DNA of 64,000 nt from Guptibacillus hwajinpoensis. GTDB lineage: Bacteria > Bacillota > Bacilli > Bacillales > Bacillaceae_O. This document shows, piece by piece, positions 33,997 through 43,192 of the stretch (its first letter is position 1; every line of letters begins with the position of its first letter). Where the stretch lies: positions 1-64,000 of the forward strand of contig JAENYN010000024.1 of NCBI GenBank assembly GCA_016841765.1, given 5' to 3'. A program made the position numbers and the translations under genes. Under the pieces are notes generated by a model. It was given only the letters and a program-made list of their open reading frames with translations, ran no database searches and was not told the origin of the DNA.

Positions 33997-34764
33997 ATGG
34001 CACAGGAATATTTTTTAAACCCGCCCATGCCGGATATCATTATGCAATGGAAAGCGTACTTCGGGTTCCTGGACATCGCACCGGGCCACTCAGTGCTCGA
34101 TATCGGCTGCAATACGGGAGATGCGGAACACCTTCTTTTAGGAGTCTATCCTTTTGTTGAAAAAGCGGTCGGCATCGATAACTCGGAAGCTCGCATTAAA
34201 AGGGCCCGCCAAAACTGGGAGGCGAAAGGACGAAATGAAAGAATCGGGTTCACAACAGGTGATGCGATGGATCTGCCGTTTCCGGATAACAGTTTTGACC
34301 GGATCATCTGTGCAGAGGTACTGGAGTGGGTGAAGGATCCGCACAAAGCCATCGCGGAAATGTACCGGGTCCTTAAGCCAGGCGGCAAAGCGGCTGTCAT
34401 TCATACCGACTTTGATACACAAGTGTTCTCAACTGAAAATTTGGCAAGAACGAGAAAAATCATCCATGCATTTGCTGACAGCGGGCCGGATGGAACGATA
34501 GGCAGAAAACTATCGGGATTGCTTCGAAACAGCTCGTTCTCAGAAACCAAGTCTCATATTTACACGCTGGTCAACCGAGATTTTGGAAAAGATACATACT
34601 CGTACAGCATGGCCCGAATGATGCGGTACTGGCTTTCTGAAGAGAACGCTGTTGAGCAGACTGAACTTGATGCGTGGCTAGAAGAATTGACGGAACTATC
34701 CCTGTCAGGTTCTTTTTTCTACTCGGTCAATCGGAATATATGTATTGGATCGAAAAGCAATTAA
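33997..34764 (+). CDS. Class I SAM-dependent methyltransferase
   Basis: A 255-residue methyltransferase with motif I VLDIGCNTGDAEHLL (about 34-48), the acidic GIDNSEARIKRA end of strand 2, motif DAMDLPFPDNSFDRIICAEVLEW and post-motif VLKPGGKAAVIHTDF. It resembles UbiE/Methyltransf_11 enzymes acting on small molecules; the substrate is unknown. It begins a four-gene plus-strand run (methyltransferase, phosphatase, GNAT, methyltransferase) that may belong to one modification pathway. GAAAGGAAG precedes the ATG. Confidence 0.88.
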   Translation: MAQEYFLNPPMPDIIMQWKAYFGFLDIAPGHSVLDIGCNTGDAEHLLLGVYPFVEKAVGIDNSEARIKRARQNWEAKGRNERIGFTTGDAMDLPFPDNSFDRIICAEVLEWVKDPHKAIAEMYRVLKPGGKAAVIHTDFDTQVFSTENLARTRKIIHAFADSGPDGTIGRKLSGLLRNSSFSETKSHIYTLVNRDFGKDTYSYSMARMMRYWLSEENAVEQTELDAWLEELTELSLSGSFFYSVNRNICIGSKSN

Positions 34765-34785
34765 TAAGGGAAAAGCGGGTGCGAA

Positions 34786-35340
34786 ATGAAAAAGATTTAC
34801 ATTGTCAGACACTGCAGTGCTTCCGGGCAGCCCCAGGAAAGTCCGCTTACACCAAATGGATTCAAACAGGCGGAAGAGCTGGCGGAGTTTTTCCATGACA
34901 GGAAAGTCGACCGGATCATAAGCAGTCCCTTTAAAAGGGCACGCCAATCAATTGCTCCGCTGGCTGAACTGCTCGGATTGCCGATTGAAGAGGATGCCCG
35001 CCTTTCTGAACGCATCCTCAGCCCCGAACCGCTGGTGGACTGGCTTGACATCCTGCAGGAATCATTTGTGAATCCGGATATGAAGGTTGCAGGCGGAGAA
35101 TCGAGCCGGGAAGCTGCAGAAAGGGGAACAGGCGTCGTCGAAGATATTTTGAAATCGGATGCTGAACATGCGATCGTTGTGACACATGGGAATTTGATGG
35201 CATTACTTTTGCAGCATGTCGATCCGAGTGTCGGTTTTAAGGAGTGGAGCCTGCTGACAAATCCGGATGTGTTCCTTTTGACTGTGAATGATAATGAAAA
35301 AGCATTGGAACGGATCTGGACGGAAGTGGGGGACATATGA
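34786..35340 (+). CDS. Histidine phosphatase family protein
   Basis: A 184-residue branch-1 histidine phosphatase. The catalytic start is YIVRHCSASG: the usual RHG is RHC, as in several family members. Other motifs are ISSPFKRARQSIAPLA (second Arg), a Glu near SER and VVTHGNLMALLL with the second catalytic His. It probably dephosphorylates a small phosphate ester. It overlaps the next GNAT gene by 4 nt and follows the methyltransferase by 21 nt, so all are probably one transcript. Confidence 0.9.
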   Translation: MKKIYIVRHCSASGQPQESPLTPNGFKQAEELAEFFHDRKVDRIISSPFKRARQSIAPLAELLGLPIEEDARLSERILSPEPLVDWLDILQESFVNPDMKVAGGESSREAAERGTGVVEDILKSDAEHAIVVTHGNLMALLLQHVDPSVGFKEWSLLTNPDVFLLTVNDNEKALERIWTEVGDI

Positions 35341-35828
35341 AAAGTTCCCATCTGAAAAAGGATAAGAACATTTCGTTTGCAAAAATAACTGCTGAATCCC
35401 GTGATCCGGCCCGCCGGCTGATTTTGGAAGGGTTCCGGGAAAGGTTCGGGTTCATTGATCCGACACTGAATCCGGACCTGGCCGATCCTGTCAGCTGGTA
35501 CTCACGACAAGGACTGCTATTTTTGACCGGTTCGCTGGAAGGGCAAATCGTTTGCACTGGTGCGGTTACATATGAAGAAGAAGGGACGGCCCGAATTGAA
35601 CGGATGTCAGTGAAAAAGGAATACCGCAGGCAGGGACTTGCTGCCAGGATGCTTCTTGCGTTGGAGCGCTCAGCCTTTGATATGGGATACCGAAAAATCG
35701 TCTTAGAAACGAACCGTGACTGGGAAAGTGCGGTGCAGCTTTACCTTGTAAATGGATATGCGATCATAGGCGAGAATGATGAACGCTTCCACTTTCGTAA
35801 GGAATTGGATGCGATGGAGGAGAAGTAA
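35337..35828 (+). CDS. GNAT family N-acetyltransferase
   Basis: A 163-residue GNAT protein with motif A around IERMSVKKEYRRQGLAARMLLALE (RRQGLA acetyl-CoA loop) and motif B at YRKIVLETNRDWESAVQLYLVNGYAIIG. The start lies in the stop of the phosphatase gene (ATGA), which indicates translational coupling. The substrate is unknown. Confidence 0.88.
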   Translation: MKSSHLKKDKNISFAKITAESRDPARRLILEGFRERFGFIDPTLNPDLADPVSWYSRQGLLFLTGSLEGQIVCTGAVTYEEEGTARIERMSVKKEYRRQGLAARMLLALERSAFDMGYRKIVLETNRDWESAVQLYLVNGYAIIGENDERFHFRKELDAMEEK

Positions 35829-35832
35829 TACG

Positions 35833-36567
35833 ATGGAGTATAAAGGGTCGTCAGTCTATGACAATGAAGCCTTCCTAAAAAACTATTTATCAAGAAGGAA
35901 CCGGGCGGAAAGCCCGAATAACACGATTGAACTGCCTGTCCTGCTTGACATGATCGGGGAAGTGAACGATCAAAAAGTGCTTGATCTGGGCTGCGGGGAC
36001 GGGGCGTTCGGAAAAGAGCTGTTCGAACGGGGAGCGGCTTTCTATGAAGGGGTGGAAGGTTCTGTACGGATGGCCGCACTGGCAGAAGAGCAGCTGGCCG
36101 GAAAGAACAGCAGAATCAGCCGTTCTTCACTGGAAACATGGCCTTTTCCCGAAAGAAAGTATGATCTGGCGGTCTCGCGCCTTGTCCTACATTACATTGA
36201 AAACCTTGAAGAAGCACTGGCTGGTATTTCCAATTCATTAAAGGATGCAGGCAGGCTTGTTTTCAGTGTCCAGCACCCTGTTCTGACGGCTTCGATGAAA
36301 AGTGCCGAACAAGAAGGGAAAAGGACAGACTGGATTGTCGACGATTATTTTAAGACTGGAAGACGCTCGGAACCATGGATCGGCGAACGGGTAGTGAAGT
36401 ATCACCGGACAATGGAGGAGTATGTACAGCTGCTACGCGGTGCAGGGTTCGTCATAAAAGATATCAGGGAAGGGACACCGCGGGAAGAACAGTTTCGAAG
36501 TGTTGAGGAGTTTGAGCGGCGATTAAGGATTCCGCTGTTTTTGATGTTTTCGTGCACAAAGGCATAA
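35833..36567 (+). CDS. Class I SAM-dependent methyltransferase
   Basis: A 244-residue methyltransferase: motif I VLDLGCGDGAFGKEL near residue 48-62, then EGVEGSVRM, YDLAVSRLVLHYIENL and RLVFSVQHPVL. The HYIENLEEAL block and the long tail (SEPWIGERVVKYHRT) are typical of Methyltransf_11/25-type small-molecule enzymes. GGAGGAGAAG lies before the ATG and the gene starts 4 nt after the GNAT stop. It closes the four-gene run and ends at a terminator shared with queE. Confidence 0.88.
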   Translation: MEYKGSSVYDNEAFLKNYLSRRNRAESPNNTIELPVLLDMIGEVNDQKVLDLGCGDGAFGKELFERGAAFYEGVEGSVRMAALAEEQLAGKNSRISRSSLETWPFPERKYDLAVSRLVLHYIENLEEALAGISNSLKDAGRLVFSVQHPVLTASMKSAEQEGKRTDWIVDDYFKTGRRSEPWIGERVVKYHRTMEEYVQLLRGAGFVIKDIREGTPREEQFRSVEEFERRLRIPLFLMFSCTKA

Positions 36568-36606
36568 AAAGTGCCGGGACGCCTTGATGATGCGTTCCGG
36601 CATTTT
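36567..36606. terminator. Shared terminator between the methyltransferase and queE
   Basis: AAAAGTGCCGG with CCGGCATTTT and an inner ACGC/GCGT pairing form a bidirectional hairpin between convergent genes. Confidence 0.88.
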
Positions 36607-36608
36607 AT

Positions 36609-37349
36609 TCAAACGCCCCGCTTATTGCCCCACATCAACGTATGGAGCTGGGGCAGGACCTTTGCATCGTTCATCACGGAGGAAGCGACAGCTTTGTCTG
36701 CCAGCCATTCCAATTGATCGAGCAGTTTGGCGGTCAAGTTTTCGGTATCGTCTGTCACCGAATCGTCATTGCCGACCTGCAAATAAAATGGAACATCCGG
36801 ATAGCGTTTGTGGATGTTTTCAGCCCATTCAAAATCGGCATCATTGAAGACGACAATCTTAAGGCTGACATGGTGATCTATTCTGGAAGTGTTCCGCAGC
36901 CTTTCGATGATGTCATCCAGTACATCAAAGTCCGGGTTCATCCCGGAGCTTGGCGGCTTCGGGGACAGCGTCAGGTCTTCAATCGCCGGAAACCAATCCT
37001 GCCAGCGGCTGCCCTGGGTTTCAAGCCCTGTTTTAATGCCGCGGCCTGCCAGCAATTCAACCAGTTCACCGATCTGTCCGTAAAGAGCGGGATTGCCGCC
37101 GGAAATGGTGACGTGATTGAAACGGCTTCCCCCGATTGCGAATAATTCATCAGCAATTTCTTCTGCACTCATGCGGCGAATATCGTCCCGCGCAGATCCG
37201 TCCCATGTATAAGCTGAATCGCACCAGGAACAGCGGTAATCACAGCCTGGCGTCCTGACAAACATCGTCTTGCGCCCGATGACCATGCCCTCCCCCTGGA
37301 TTGTCGGACCGAATATTTCAAGCACAGGTATTTGGTTTGCGGCACTCAT
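36609..37349 (-). CDS. queE: 7-carboxy-7-deazaguanine synthase
   Basis: A 246-residue radical-SAM enzyme. The cluster motif is CDYRCSWCDSAYTW (CxxxCxxC near residues 31-38), and the opening IFGPTIQGEGMVIGRKTMFVR is typical of QueE. It converts 6-carboxytetrahydropterin to 7-carboxy-7-deazaguanine in queuosine biosynthesis. It is the third gene of queC-queD-queE and overlaps queD by 4 nt. The operon lies under a preQ1-I riboswitch. Confidence 0.95.
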   Translation of the reverse strand: MSAANQIPVLEIFGPTIQGEGMVIGRKTMFVRTPGCDYRCSWCDSAYTWDGSARDDIRRMSAEEIADELFAIGGSRFNHVTISGGNPALYGQIGELVELLAGRGIKTGLETQGSRWQDWFPAIEDLTLSPKPPSSGMNPDFDVLDDIIERLRNTSRIDHHVSLKIVVFNDADFEWAENIHKRYPDVPFYLQVGNDDSVTDDTENLTAKLLDQLEWLADKAVASSVMNDAKVLPQLHTLMWGNKRGV

Positions 37350-37783
37350 TTGAAATCACCTTTTTTCGGCCGGTAGACTGCATAGCTTGTCGGCGTCTCC
37401 CGTACAATCACCTGCAGGCACTTCGGCTTGTTCGGCTGCGAATCGAGATGGGACTGGACATTTTCCCAGATCACCCGGGCGGTCACTTCGGAAGTCGGAA
37501 AGAAAGCAGCCGAATCATCGCTGAAATCAGGCGAATCGTTCATGATCGAATGGTCATAGCGTTTATGGACAATCTCTTTCAATGCTTTAAAATTAACGAG
37601 AAACCCGGAGTCATCCAGTTCGTCACCCGCAATGGTCACATTGACAAAATACGTATGCCCGTGCACCTGGCGGCATGGGCCGGCAGCTTCGTGCGGGACA
37701 TAATGGGCTGCGGAGAAATGCATATCCTTATTCAGCTCGTAACGGAAGTCATGAAAAACCTGCGGGTAAAATTGCTGCATCAT
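37346..37783 (-). CDS. queD: 6-carboxytetrahydropterin synthase
   Basis: A 145-residue PTPS-family enzyme. The zinc histidines lie in [12 protein letters not shown] and [10 protein letters not shown], with the catalytic Cys in GPCRQVHGH. It makes 6-carboxy-5,6,7,8-tetrahydropterin from 7,8-dihydroneopterin triphosphate, the second step to queuosine. Overlaps of 4 nt with both queC and queE indicate tight coupling. Confidence 0.95.
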   Translation of the reverse strand: MMQQFYPQVFHDFRYELNKDMHFSAAHYVPHEAAGPCRQVHGHTYFVNVTIAGDELDDSGFLVNFKALKEIVHKRYDHSIMNDSPDFSDDSAAFFPTSEVTARVIWENVQSHLDSQPNKPKCLQVIVRETPTSYAVYRPKKGDFK

Positions 37784-38451
37784 GCTCGATCCGCCTCCCC
37801 CGATTTCTTGCGTGTATATTCTTCATATCCTTTTTGGCGAAGCTCGCATGCAGGACACGTGCCGCAGCCGTTTCCTTTTATCCCGTTATAACAGGTAAGC
37901 GTCTTTTCCCGCACAAAATTCAGGGCACCAAGATCATCAGCAAGCTCCCACGTCTCTGCCTTGTTCAGCCACATGAGCGGCGTATCAATGACAAATTCAT
38001 AGTCCATTGCAAGGTTGAGTGTGACATTCAGTGATTTGATGAAGGAGTCGCGGCAATCAGGATACCCGCTGAAATCCGTTTCGCTCACACCAGTGATGAT
38101 ATGCTTCGCACCGGCCTGTTTTGCCATCACGGCAGCGAAGGACAAAAACAGTAAATTGCGGCCATCCACAAAGGTGGAAGGGAGGGAATCGCCTTCACCC
38201 GCCTCAACAGGTATGTCATCGCGGGTCAGCGCATTCGGCGCAAGCTGGTTCAATAACGACATATCAAGCACCGTATGCTTGACGCCGAGCTTGGCAGCGA
38301 TGCCGGCCGCAACCTCGATCTCCTCGCTGTGGCGCTGATTATAATTAAACGTGACCGTTTCCACTTCATCAAACTTTTTAAGTGCCCAGAATAGGCAAGT
38401 CGTACTATCCTGCCCGCCGCTGAACACGACAATCGCTTTCTTCTTTTCCAT
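37780..38451 (-). CDS. queC: 7-cyano-7-deazaguanine synthase
   Basis: A 223-residue PP-loop ATPase. [10 protein letters not shown] near the N-terminus is the pyrophosphate loop, and [18 protein letters not shown] near the C-terminus is the zinc site. It converts 7-carboxy-7-deazaguanine to preQ0 using ATP and ammonia. It is the first gene of the que operon, preceded by GGAGATGAGG and by the preQ1 riboswitch 61 nt upstream. queF, which reduces preQ0 to preQ1, is not in the window. Confidence 0.96.
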   Translation of the reverse strand: MEKKKAIVVFSGGQDSTTCLFWALKKFDEVETVTFNYNQRHSEEIEVAAGIAAKLGVKHTVLDMSLLNQLAPNALTRDDIPVEAGEGDSLPSTFVDGRNLLFLSFAAVMAKQAGAKHIITGVSETDFSGYPDCRDSFIKSLNVTLNLAMDYEFVIDTPLMWLNKAETWELADDLGALNFVREKTLTCYNGIKGNGCGTCPACELRQKGYEEYTRKKSGEADRA

Positions 38452-38511
38452 TTCGCCTCATCTCCTGTAAGAGAAGGAAGCGTCCACAACACCCGCCGTC
38501 AAACGGCATAG

Positions 38512-38599
38512 AAAAAATCATACCTAAGGAAAGATATGATTTCGCCTTAGTTTTTTATAGAGGGAGTTTGCGAACCTCTCCCGCAGAGGGATCTGCGGA
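38512..38599 (-). promoter_or_regulatory. preQ1-I riboswitch with transcription-termination platform
   Basis: On the minus strand, AGAGGTTCGCAAAC (38579-38566) followed by TCCCTCTATAAAAAACTAA matches the preQ1-I aptamer consensus, including the A-rich tail for the pseudoknot. Immediately downstream, CTAAGG (38550-38545) can pair with CCTTAG as antiterminator, or AAATCATA (38542-38535) with TATGATTT (38522-38515) as a terminator followed by T6. preQ1 binding should favour termination. A CCGCAG/CTGCGG hairpin (38599-38582) lies just 5' of the aptamer. Confidence 0.95.
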
Positions 38600-38738
38600 T
38601 TTCCTTCATTCATTTTGTGTTTCTTACTATATCATATTCCCGGTGGGGATTGCATTATGTTTGTGATGGAAACAAGCAGGAAAAGACTAAAGTTCCTTAA
38701 TCCAGTCCGGAGGACAAGTTGACATGTTTAAACTTCAC

Positions 38739-39497
38739 TCATTCTTTCACCCAATACTCACTCCCATCCCGATTCCGCACCATAAACCCATACTCGATCA
38801 AATATCTCCGAGTCGTGACAAAATCAGCATAGATGGCCTTCAGAATCTCATTCACTTCTTTTTCCGTATAGCTTTTCCCGCGTTCAAACTGCTTCATGAT
38901 TTGCTGCAAAACGATAATCTTCCTTTTTTCTTTGCTTGGAAATTGCTTCAAAGACCCATCCGGCCCCTCTTTAAAATAGTTATTGATGACTTTTTCTTTT
39001 TCACTTTCAGTTATCGCATAGCGTTCATCCACCATTGTCGCCCCCTTATGAATATGAATCCAATCGTCCTTGCTGCTGTCATCTTCGTTTAGCAGCTGCA
39101 TGATTGCCAGGAATACTTTCGCCTGTTTTTCCTTTTCTTTTAACTTGAAGCGGTGGGCCCTGATTGTTGAAGGGCTGACACCGAGTTTTGCGGCCGTTTC
39201 TTTGTCCGAGATGCCTTCTTTGAAAGAGAGTAAAAGATCACGCTGCTGGTCGGAAAGGCCTGTGAATTTCTTGTTCAATCCGGTCAGATAGGAAAACGGG
39301 TGACCGTGTTTCTGTTCGACATGCTTTTGGGCTGCCAGTTCCGCTTCAAAAAGCAGGCCGTCTGCAGGATAAATGATTCCTTTTTTAAACCGCCCGCCGC
39401 AAATGATACAGGTGAAAATGCCCTGTTCATCGTTCAACGTATAGCCTTTCTTCAGTTCTTCGATAGAAGCAGACCAGAATAGTTCATGATGATCCAT
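38739..39497 (-). CDS. DUF2087-domain protein with LuxR-type helix-turn-helix
   Basis: A 252-residue probable regulator. The N-terminal region has a CxxC zinc-like pair (FTCIICGGRFKKG) and later HVEQKHGH. The centre (GLSDQQRDLLLSFKEGISDKETAAKLGVSPSTIRAHRFKLKEK, residues about 80-122) is a LuxR/sigma-4 type helix-turn-helix. The C-terminal third (IVLQQIMKQFERGKSYTEKEVNEILKAIYADFVTTRRYLIEYGFM) is a DUF2087 domain. The ATG follows GAGGTG by 7 nt. The targets are unknown. Confidence 0.87.
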   Translation of the reverse strand: MDHHELFWSASIEELKKGYTLNDEQGIFTCIICGGRFKKGIIYPADGLLFEAELAAQKHVEQKHGHPFSYLTGLNKKFTGLSDQQRDLLLSFKEGISDKETAAKLGVSPSTIRAHRFKLKEKEKQAKVFLAIMQLLNEDDSSKDDWIHIHKGATMVDERYAITESEKEKVINNYFKEGPDGSLKQFPSKEKRKIIVLQQIMKQFERGKSYTEKEVNEILKAIYADFVTTRRYLIEYGFMVRNRDGSEYWVKE

Positions 39498-39598
39498 CTG
39501 CAAACACCTCGTTAGTTCGTTTAGGTTTATATAAACATATTATAATTTTATTTACTATATATCAAGCGATAAGTTGGTTTGTTTAAAAAATTGCATAT

Positions 39599-39626
39599 AA
39601 AAAGCCGCAGCCAATCCGGCTGCGGC
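39599..39626 (-). terminator. Terminator after deoD
   Basis: On the minus strand GCCGCAGCC pairs with GGCTGCGGC around a 5-nt loop, and TTTTT follows. It lies 17 nt past the deoD stop. Confidence 0.92.
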
Positions 39627-39642
39627 ACTTTTGCTTGTGATT

Positions 39643-40350
39643 TTATTCTTTAATGGCGGCTTCAAGCGCCACTTCAATCATATCATTGAACGTCGTCTGG
39701 CGTTCTTCTGCAGATGTTTCTTCACCAGTAAGGATATGGTCGCTTACAGTCAGGACAGACAACGCATTCACGCCGAACTTGGCTGCAAGGGTGTAGAGGG
39801 CGGTTGTTTCCATTTCAACACCTAGCACGCCGTAGTCGGCAAGCTTTTTGAACAGGTCCATGCTGTCACGGTAGAATGTATCGCTAGTGAAGACGCTGCC
39901 GACTTTCAGGTCAAGGCCTTTGTCATTGCCGGCGTCATACGCTTTCTTCAGCAAATCAAAGGAAGCGGTCGGTGCGTAATCCATTCCGTTGAAAATGTGC
40001 TGGTTCATGGAGCTATCCGTTGAGGAGGTCATCGCCAGAATGACGTCCCTCACTTTGACGTCTTTTTGGATCGCTCCACAAGTGCCGACGCGAATCAGGT
40101 TTTTGACGCCATAGCTTGAAATCAGCTCGTTCACGTATATGCTGATGGACGGTACGCCCATTCCTGTCCCCTGAACGGAAATGCGGTGGCCCTTATATGT
40201 ACCTGTAAAACCGAGCATCCCGCGGACTTCGTTGTATTGTTTCACATCCTCCAGAAAGGTGTCGGCGATGTATTTTGCACGAAGGGGGTCACCCGGAAGC
40301 AGTATTGTTTCAGCGATTTCGTTTTCTTTTGCTCCAATATGTACACTCAT
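39643..40350 (-). CDS. deoD: Purine nucleoside phosphorylase, DeoD type
   Basis: A 235-residue hexameric-type purine nucleoside phosphorylase of standard length. Motifs include [40 protein letters not shown], the phosphate-site [29 protein letters not shown] and [16 protein letters not shown] with the catalytic Asp. It cleaves purine (deoxy)ribonucleosides with phosphate. AAAGGAGG lies 8 nt before the ATG at [12 protein letters not shown]; a longer frame is not supported. Monocistronic. Confidence 0.96.
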   Translation of the reverse strand: MSVHIGAKENEIAETILLPGDPLRAKYIADTFLEDVKQYNEVRGMLGFTGTYKGHRISVQGTGMGVPSISIYVNELISSYGVKNLIRVGTCGAIQKDVKVRDVILAMTSSTDSSMNQHIFNGMDYAPTASFDLLKKAYDAGNDKGLDLKVGSVFTSDTFYRDSMDLFKKLADYGVLGVEMETTALYTLAAKFGVNALSVLTVSDHILTGEETSAEERQTTFNDMIEVALEAAIKE

Positions 40351-40529
40351 GAAAAATCCTCCTTTAAATGGCTGTATCCTAAACGTACCATACTTTAAAT
40401 TGCCAGTCATCTATCTGTCCTATTCAGTGATTAGTCTAAAAAAATGAAACATTTTGGCAATTGAATACGTCTTATATAGTGGCCGGCATAAAACAGTATG
40501 CCAAACTATAGTCATGCGGGGGAGAAAAC

Positions 40530-41288
40530 GTGAGACGGTTTCAAGGCAGGTTATTATGGGCTTATTTACTAGAAAAACTTAGTGCATCAGGCTTTATATG
40601 GTTTGTGTTCTGTGTGGTGATGCTGATCGGTGCTGGGGGAGACTTATATGAGTTTGCTGATTCTGTAAGAAACGCCGTGCTCTGGGCGGTTTTTTTCGGA
40701 TATGCCGTTATTTCATCCATGCTTATCGACCTCATTTACACGATTTCGCCTATAAGAGGGCAGAAGAGCAAAATTATTTTATACATAGCATCCGGTTATC
40801 TGATTTTTCTGCTGTCCGGTGATTTAATGTTCGGACTCATTGCTGGTACCGTCGGGGCTGCATTTGCCCTGCTTTTTTTCGCAGCGGCACAGTTTTTGAA
40901 AAAAGATTTCTTAAAGTATTTGTTTGGGCTGGCAGTGCCCTTTATTATCCTGGCGGTATCGCAGATGGATTTTACAGAGAAACAGGGATGGGAGTCAAAA
41001 CGGACGTATTCAAGCTATACGGCTACGTTCGACTATTTCAACGGCCGGCATGAAATCCCAATCAGGCTAATGAAGGGGGAGACCGTCCTGTTTTCGGTAG
41101 AGGTAAAAAGCGAGAATGGCGGAGGATATGGCTACCATGTTGAAACGGAGAACGGTGAAATTGAAGGCGTGAGGCTGATTTCTGATGGAAAGATGAGCTT
41201 CGTTGCGGAAGAAATGGGCAAGTACCAGATCGTGATGGAAGGGCACAATCTTGAAGGGATGATTTTTGTGGATTGGCGGTTAAAATGA
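40530..41288 (+). CDS. Membrane protein of unknown function with extracytoplasmic C-terminus
   Basis: A 252-residue protein. The first 150 residues contain about five membrane helices; the last 100 are soluble and rich in beta-prone sequence (GETVLFSVEVKSENGGGYG, KMSFVAEEMGKYQIVMEG). The C-terminal part looks like a small beta-sandwich similar to emp24/GOLD-like ligand folds, but this is only pattern-based. The start is GTG after GGGGGAG. A homologue cannot be named. Confidence 0.7.
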   Translation: MRRFQGRLLWAYLLEKLSASGFIWFVFCVVMLIGAGGDLYEFADSVRNAVLWAVFFGYAVISSMLIDLIYTISPIRGQKSKIILYIASGYLIFLLSGDLMFGLIAGTVGAAFALLFFAAAQFLKKDFLKYLFGLAVPFIILAVSQMDFTEKQGWESKRTYSSYTATFDYFNGRHEIPIRLMKGETVLFSVEVKSENGGGYGYHVETENGEIEGVRLISDGKMSFVAEEMGKYQIVMEGHNLEGMIFVDWRLK

Positions 41289-41361
41289 AAGACTCCATTC
41301 AGGCAGGACATTCACCCAATTACCTCTTTCTCAATATCGTATAGAGAAGGAGGTTTTTTCA

Positions 41362-42117
41362 TTGACTCAGTTGTTCAGTAAAGATACGATTTTGCAAAAT
41401 TCCCTGTCATTTCCGGATTGGCAGCTTGATGCTTTCAAAAAATTTTCCGCAAAGATGGAGGATTCATCCCATAAATTTCCGTGTATACCAGCTGTCCATG
41501 CATACCGGCTTAACCATCTGCGGTATGGATTTGCTGAAGCACCACAGACTGATGATGCAGCGGAACAGGCGGCAGCTGCGATAAAGGAATTCAGCACACA
41601 ATCAAAAGAAATCGGAAACTACGCATCGCTGGTATTGTTTTTTAAAAAATCCGGAACGGCAGAAAAAACAGTCAATGAATACCGGGAGATTTTTTGGTCT
41701 CTCCTCGAACGGATCAGTACGTACGATGAAAAACAATGGCCTGATGATATTCCCGCTGACCCTCATGAGCCGGCATGGGAATATTGCTTTCACGGGGAAC
41801 GTTATTTCGTCTACTGCGGAACACCCGCACACGAAAACAGATCCAGCCGTACCTTTCCTTACTTGATGCTGGCACTTACGCCGCGGTGGGTGCTGCAGGA
41901 ATTTATGCAACACGGGGAAAAAGCGGCAACGGTCAAACGGGCGATCCGCAACCGACTGGCGGCGTATGATCTAGCCCCGCCCCATCCCGATTTGAAGTTT
42001 TACGGATCTGAGGGAAACTTTGAATGGAAACAGTATTTTTTAAATGATGATGAGACGGCGCCTTCCCGGTGTCCGTTTACGGCGGTAAGGGAGAAACTCC
42101 GCAAGCTCCGGAAATAG
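41362..42117 (+). CDS. YqcI/YcgG family protein
   Basis: A 251-residue protein matching the YqcI/YcgG family: KDTILQNSLSFPDWQLDAFKKF at the start, KFPCIPAVHAYRLNHLRYGF, LVLFFKKSGT, a central EPAWEYCFHGERYFVYCGTPAHENRSSR and the ending FYGSEGNFEWKQYFLNDDE. The family resembles heme-iron proteins of the GNT1/FPC type with a Cys-Pro pair (FPCIP), so heme or cofactor binding is possible. The start is TTG with AAGGAGG 8 nt upstream. Monocistronic; its role is unknown. Confidence 0.85.
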   Translation: MTQLFSKDTILQNSLSFPDWQLDAFKKFSAKMEDSSHKFPCIPAVHAYRLNHLRYGFAEAPQTDDAAEQAAAAIKEFSTQSKEIGNYASLVLFFKKSGTAEKTVNEYREIFWSLLERISTYDEKQWPDDIPADPHEPAWEYCFHGERYFVYCGTPAHENRSSRTFPYLMLALTPRWVLQEFMQHGEKAATVKRAIRNRLAAYDLAPPHPDLKFYGSEGNFEWKQYFLNDDETAPSRCPFTAVREKLRKLRK

Positions 42118-42585
42118 CTATCAGCCTGTGGGATTCCGGCGGCACGAAAACTAGTTCGTAAGGCGGAAAACCGATAGGAACGGCGTGAAAAGAACCGTTT
42201 GGCGAAAAAGCGTGCTGCTGCGGCGTGAGGACCTTTTTGATTGGGGTGAAAGTTTGCCGCTCCGGCTCTAAAAACAGGGAGAGACGGCGTGAATTGTAAT
42301 ATGTATTGATTCTGAAGCTTTCATAAAAACGATCGGAAAGGAATGGGAAGACCGGTGCCTTTAATCGCAGCCAAACTCTAAGGAGGCAGGACCGATCGTC
42401 GTGTCTATCATGCCATATAACAAGAATATCACGTGAAAATTCACCTATTTCATGCGAAACGGGGAGGGGGGTTATGCCAATCCCCTCTCTTTTCGCGCCG
42501 AACGATAAGTTTCACGCCATATATTCCATGATATAAGGGGGAACATCGGATCAATCATCCACAGTTAAGGCTGCCCCTAATCCTC
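42118..42585. other. 468-nt intergenic region with short repeated motifs
   Basis: No gene is evident. GGCGTGA occurs three times directly (42182, 42222, 42286) and once inverted (near 42512). A GGGGAGGGG/CCCCTCT hairpin with TCTTTT lies near 42460-42492 and could be a terminator. The region looks like decayed or repeat-derived sequence. Confidence 0.4.
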
Positions 42586-43086
42586 TCAAAAAAACAGGCA
42601 CATCAACTCTTCATTCCAGTATTTATCACCTGACTTCATCGCATGCTTCTCAACTCCATATGTTTCAAAGCCAGCAGATTCATAGAGACCCTTTGCAGCT
42701 TTGTTCTCCTGCACGACGGCAAGGTTGAGCTGTTCCAGTCCGCGTTCTTTTGCCCGGCTGATTGCTTTTGAAAGCAGGGCTTTGCCTGCCCCTTTCCTTC
42801 TTGCGATAGGGGATACATACATAGCAAAAATATAGCCTTTATGCTTCATTTTCCCACTGGTCTCGCTTGAAAGTGTCACCATGCCGGCGAGCTTTCCTTC
42901 GATAAAAGCGCCGTATGTATCATTTTCCCCCGCTTTTAGCCGTTCGGCTGTCTCCTTAACGGCATTCTTTCGGGCAACAGCTTCGTCATATGTCGTTAGG
43001 AATGCTTCGGGATTGTTCTTCAATGCTTCAAGACGCAAAGCCCTATATTGTTCAGCATCATCTGGTTCCAGTCTTCTGATCTCCAT
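42586..43086 (-). CDS. GNAT family N-acetyltransferase
   Basis: A 166-residue GNAT protein: EIRRLEPDDAEQYRALRLEAL opening, FIEGKLAGMVTL strand, AMYVSPIARRKGAGKALLSKAI (acetyl-CoA loop RRKGAG) and LNLAVVQENKAAKGLYESAGFETYG. It belongs to the general Acetyltransf_1 group; the substrate is unknown. The second ATG was chosen for spacing from AGGGGG. It lies divergently from the next acetyltransferase, with 106 nt between. Confidence 0.9.
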   Translation of the reverse strand: MEIRRLEPDDAEQYRALRLEALKNNPEAFLTTYDEAVARKNAVKETAERLKAGENDTYGAFIEGKLAGMVTLSSETSGKMKHKGYIFAMYVSPIARRKGAGKALLSKAISRAKERGLEQLNLAVVQENKAAKGLYESAGFETYGVEKHAMKSGDKYWNEELMCLFF

Positions 43087-43192
43087 TTCCATCCCCCTAT
43101 CTGAATTTTTAACAGAATATCAAAATATCAAGGGATTAGGAAGCCTTTCATCGAATATTGGTAAGAAAATTGAAGCCAGGGGGTGCATGTGA

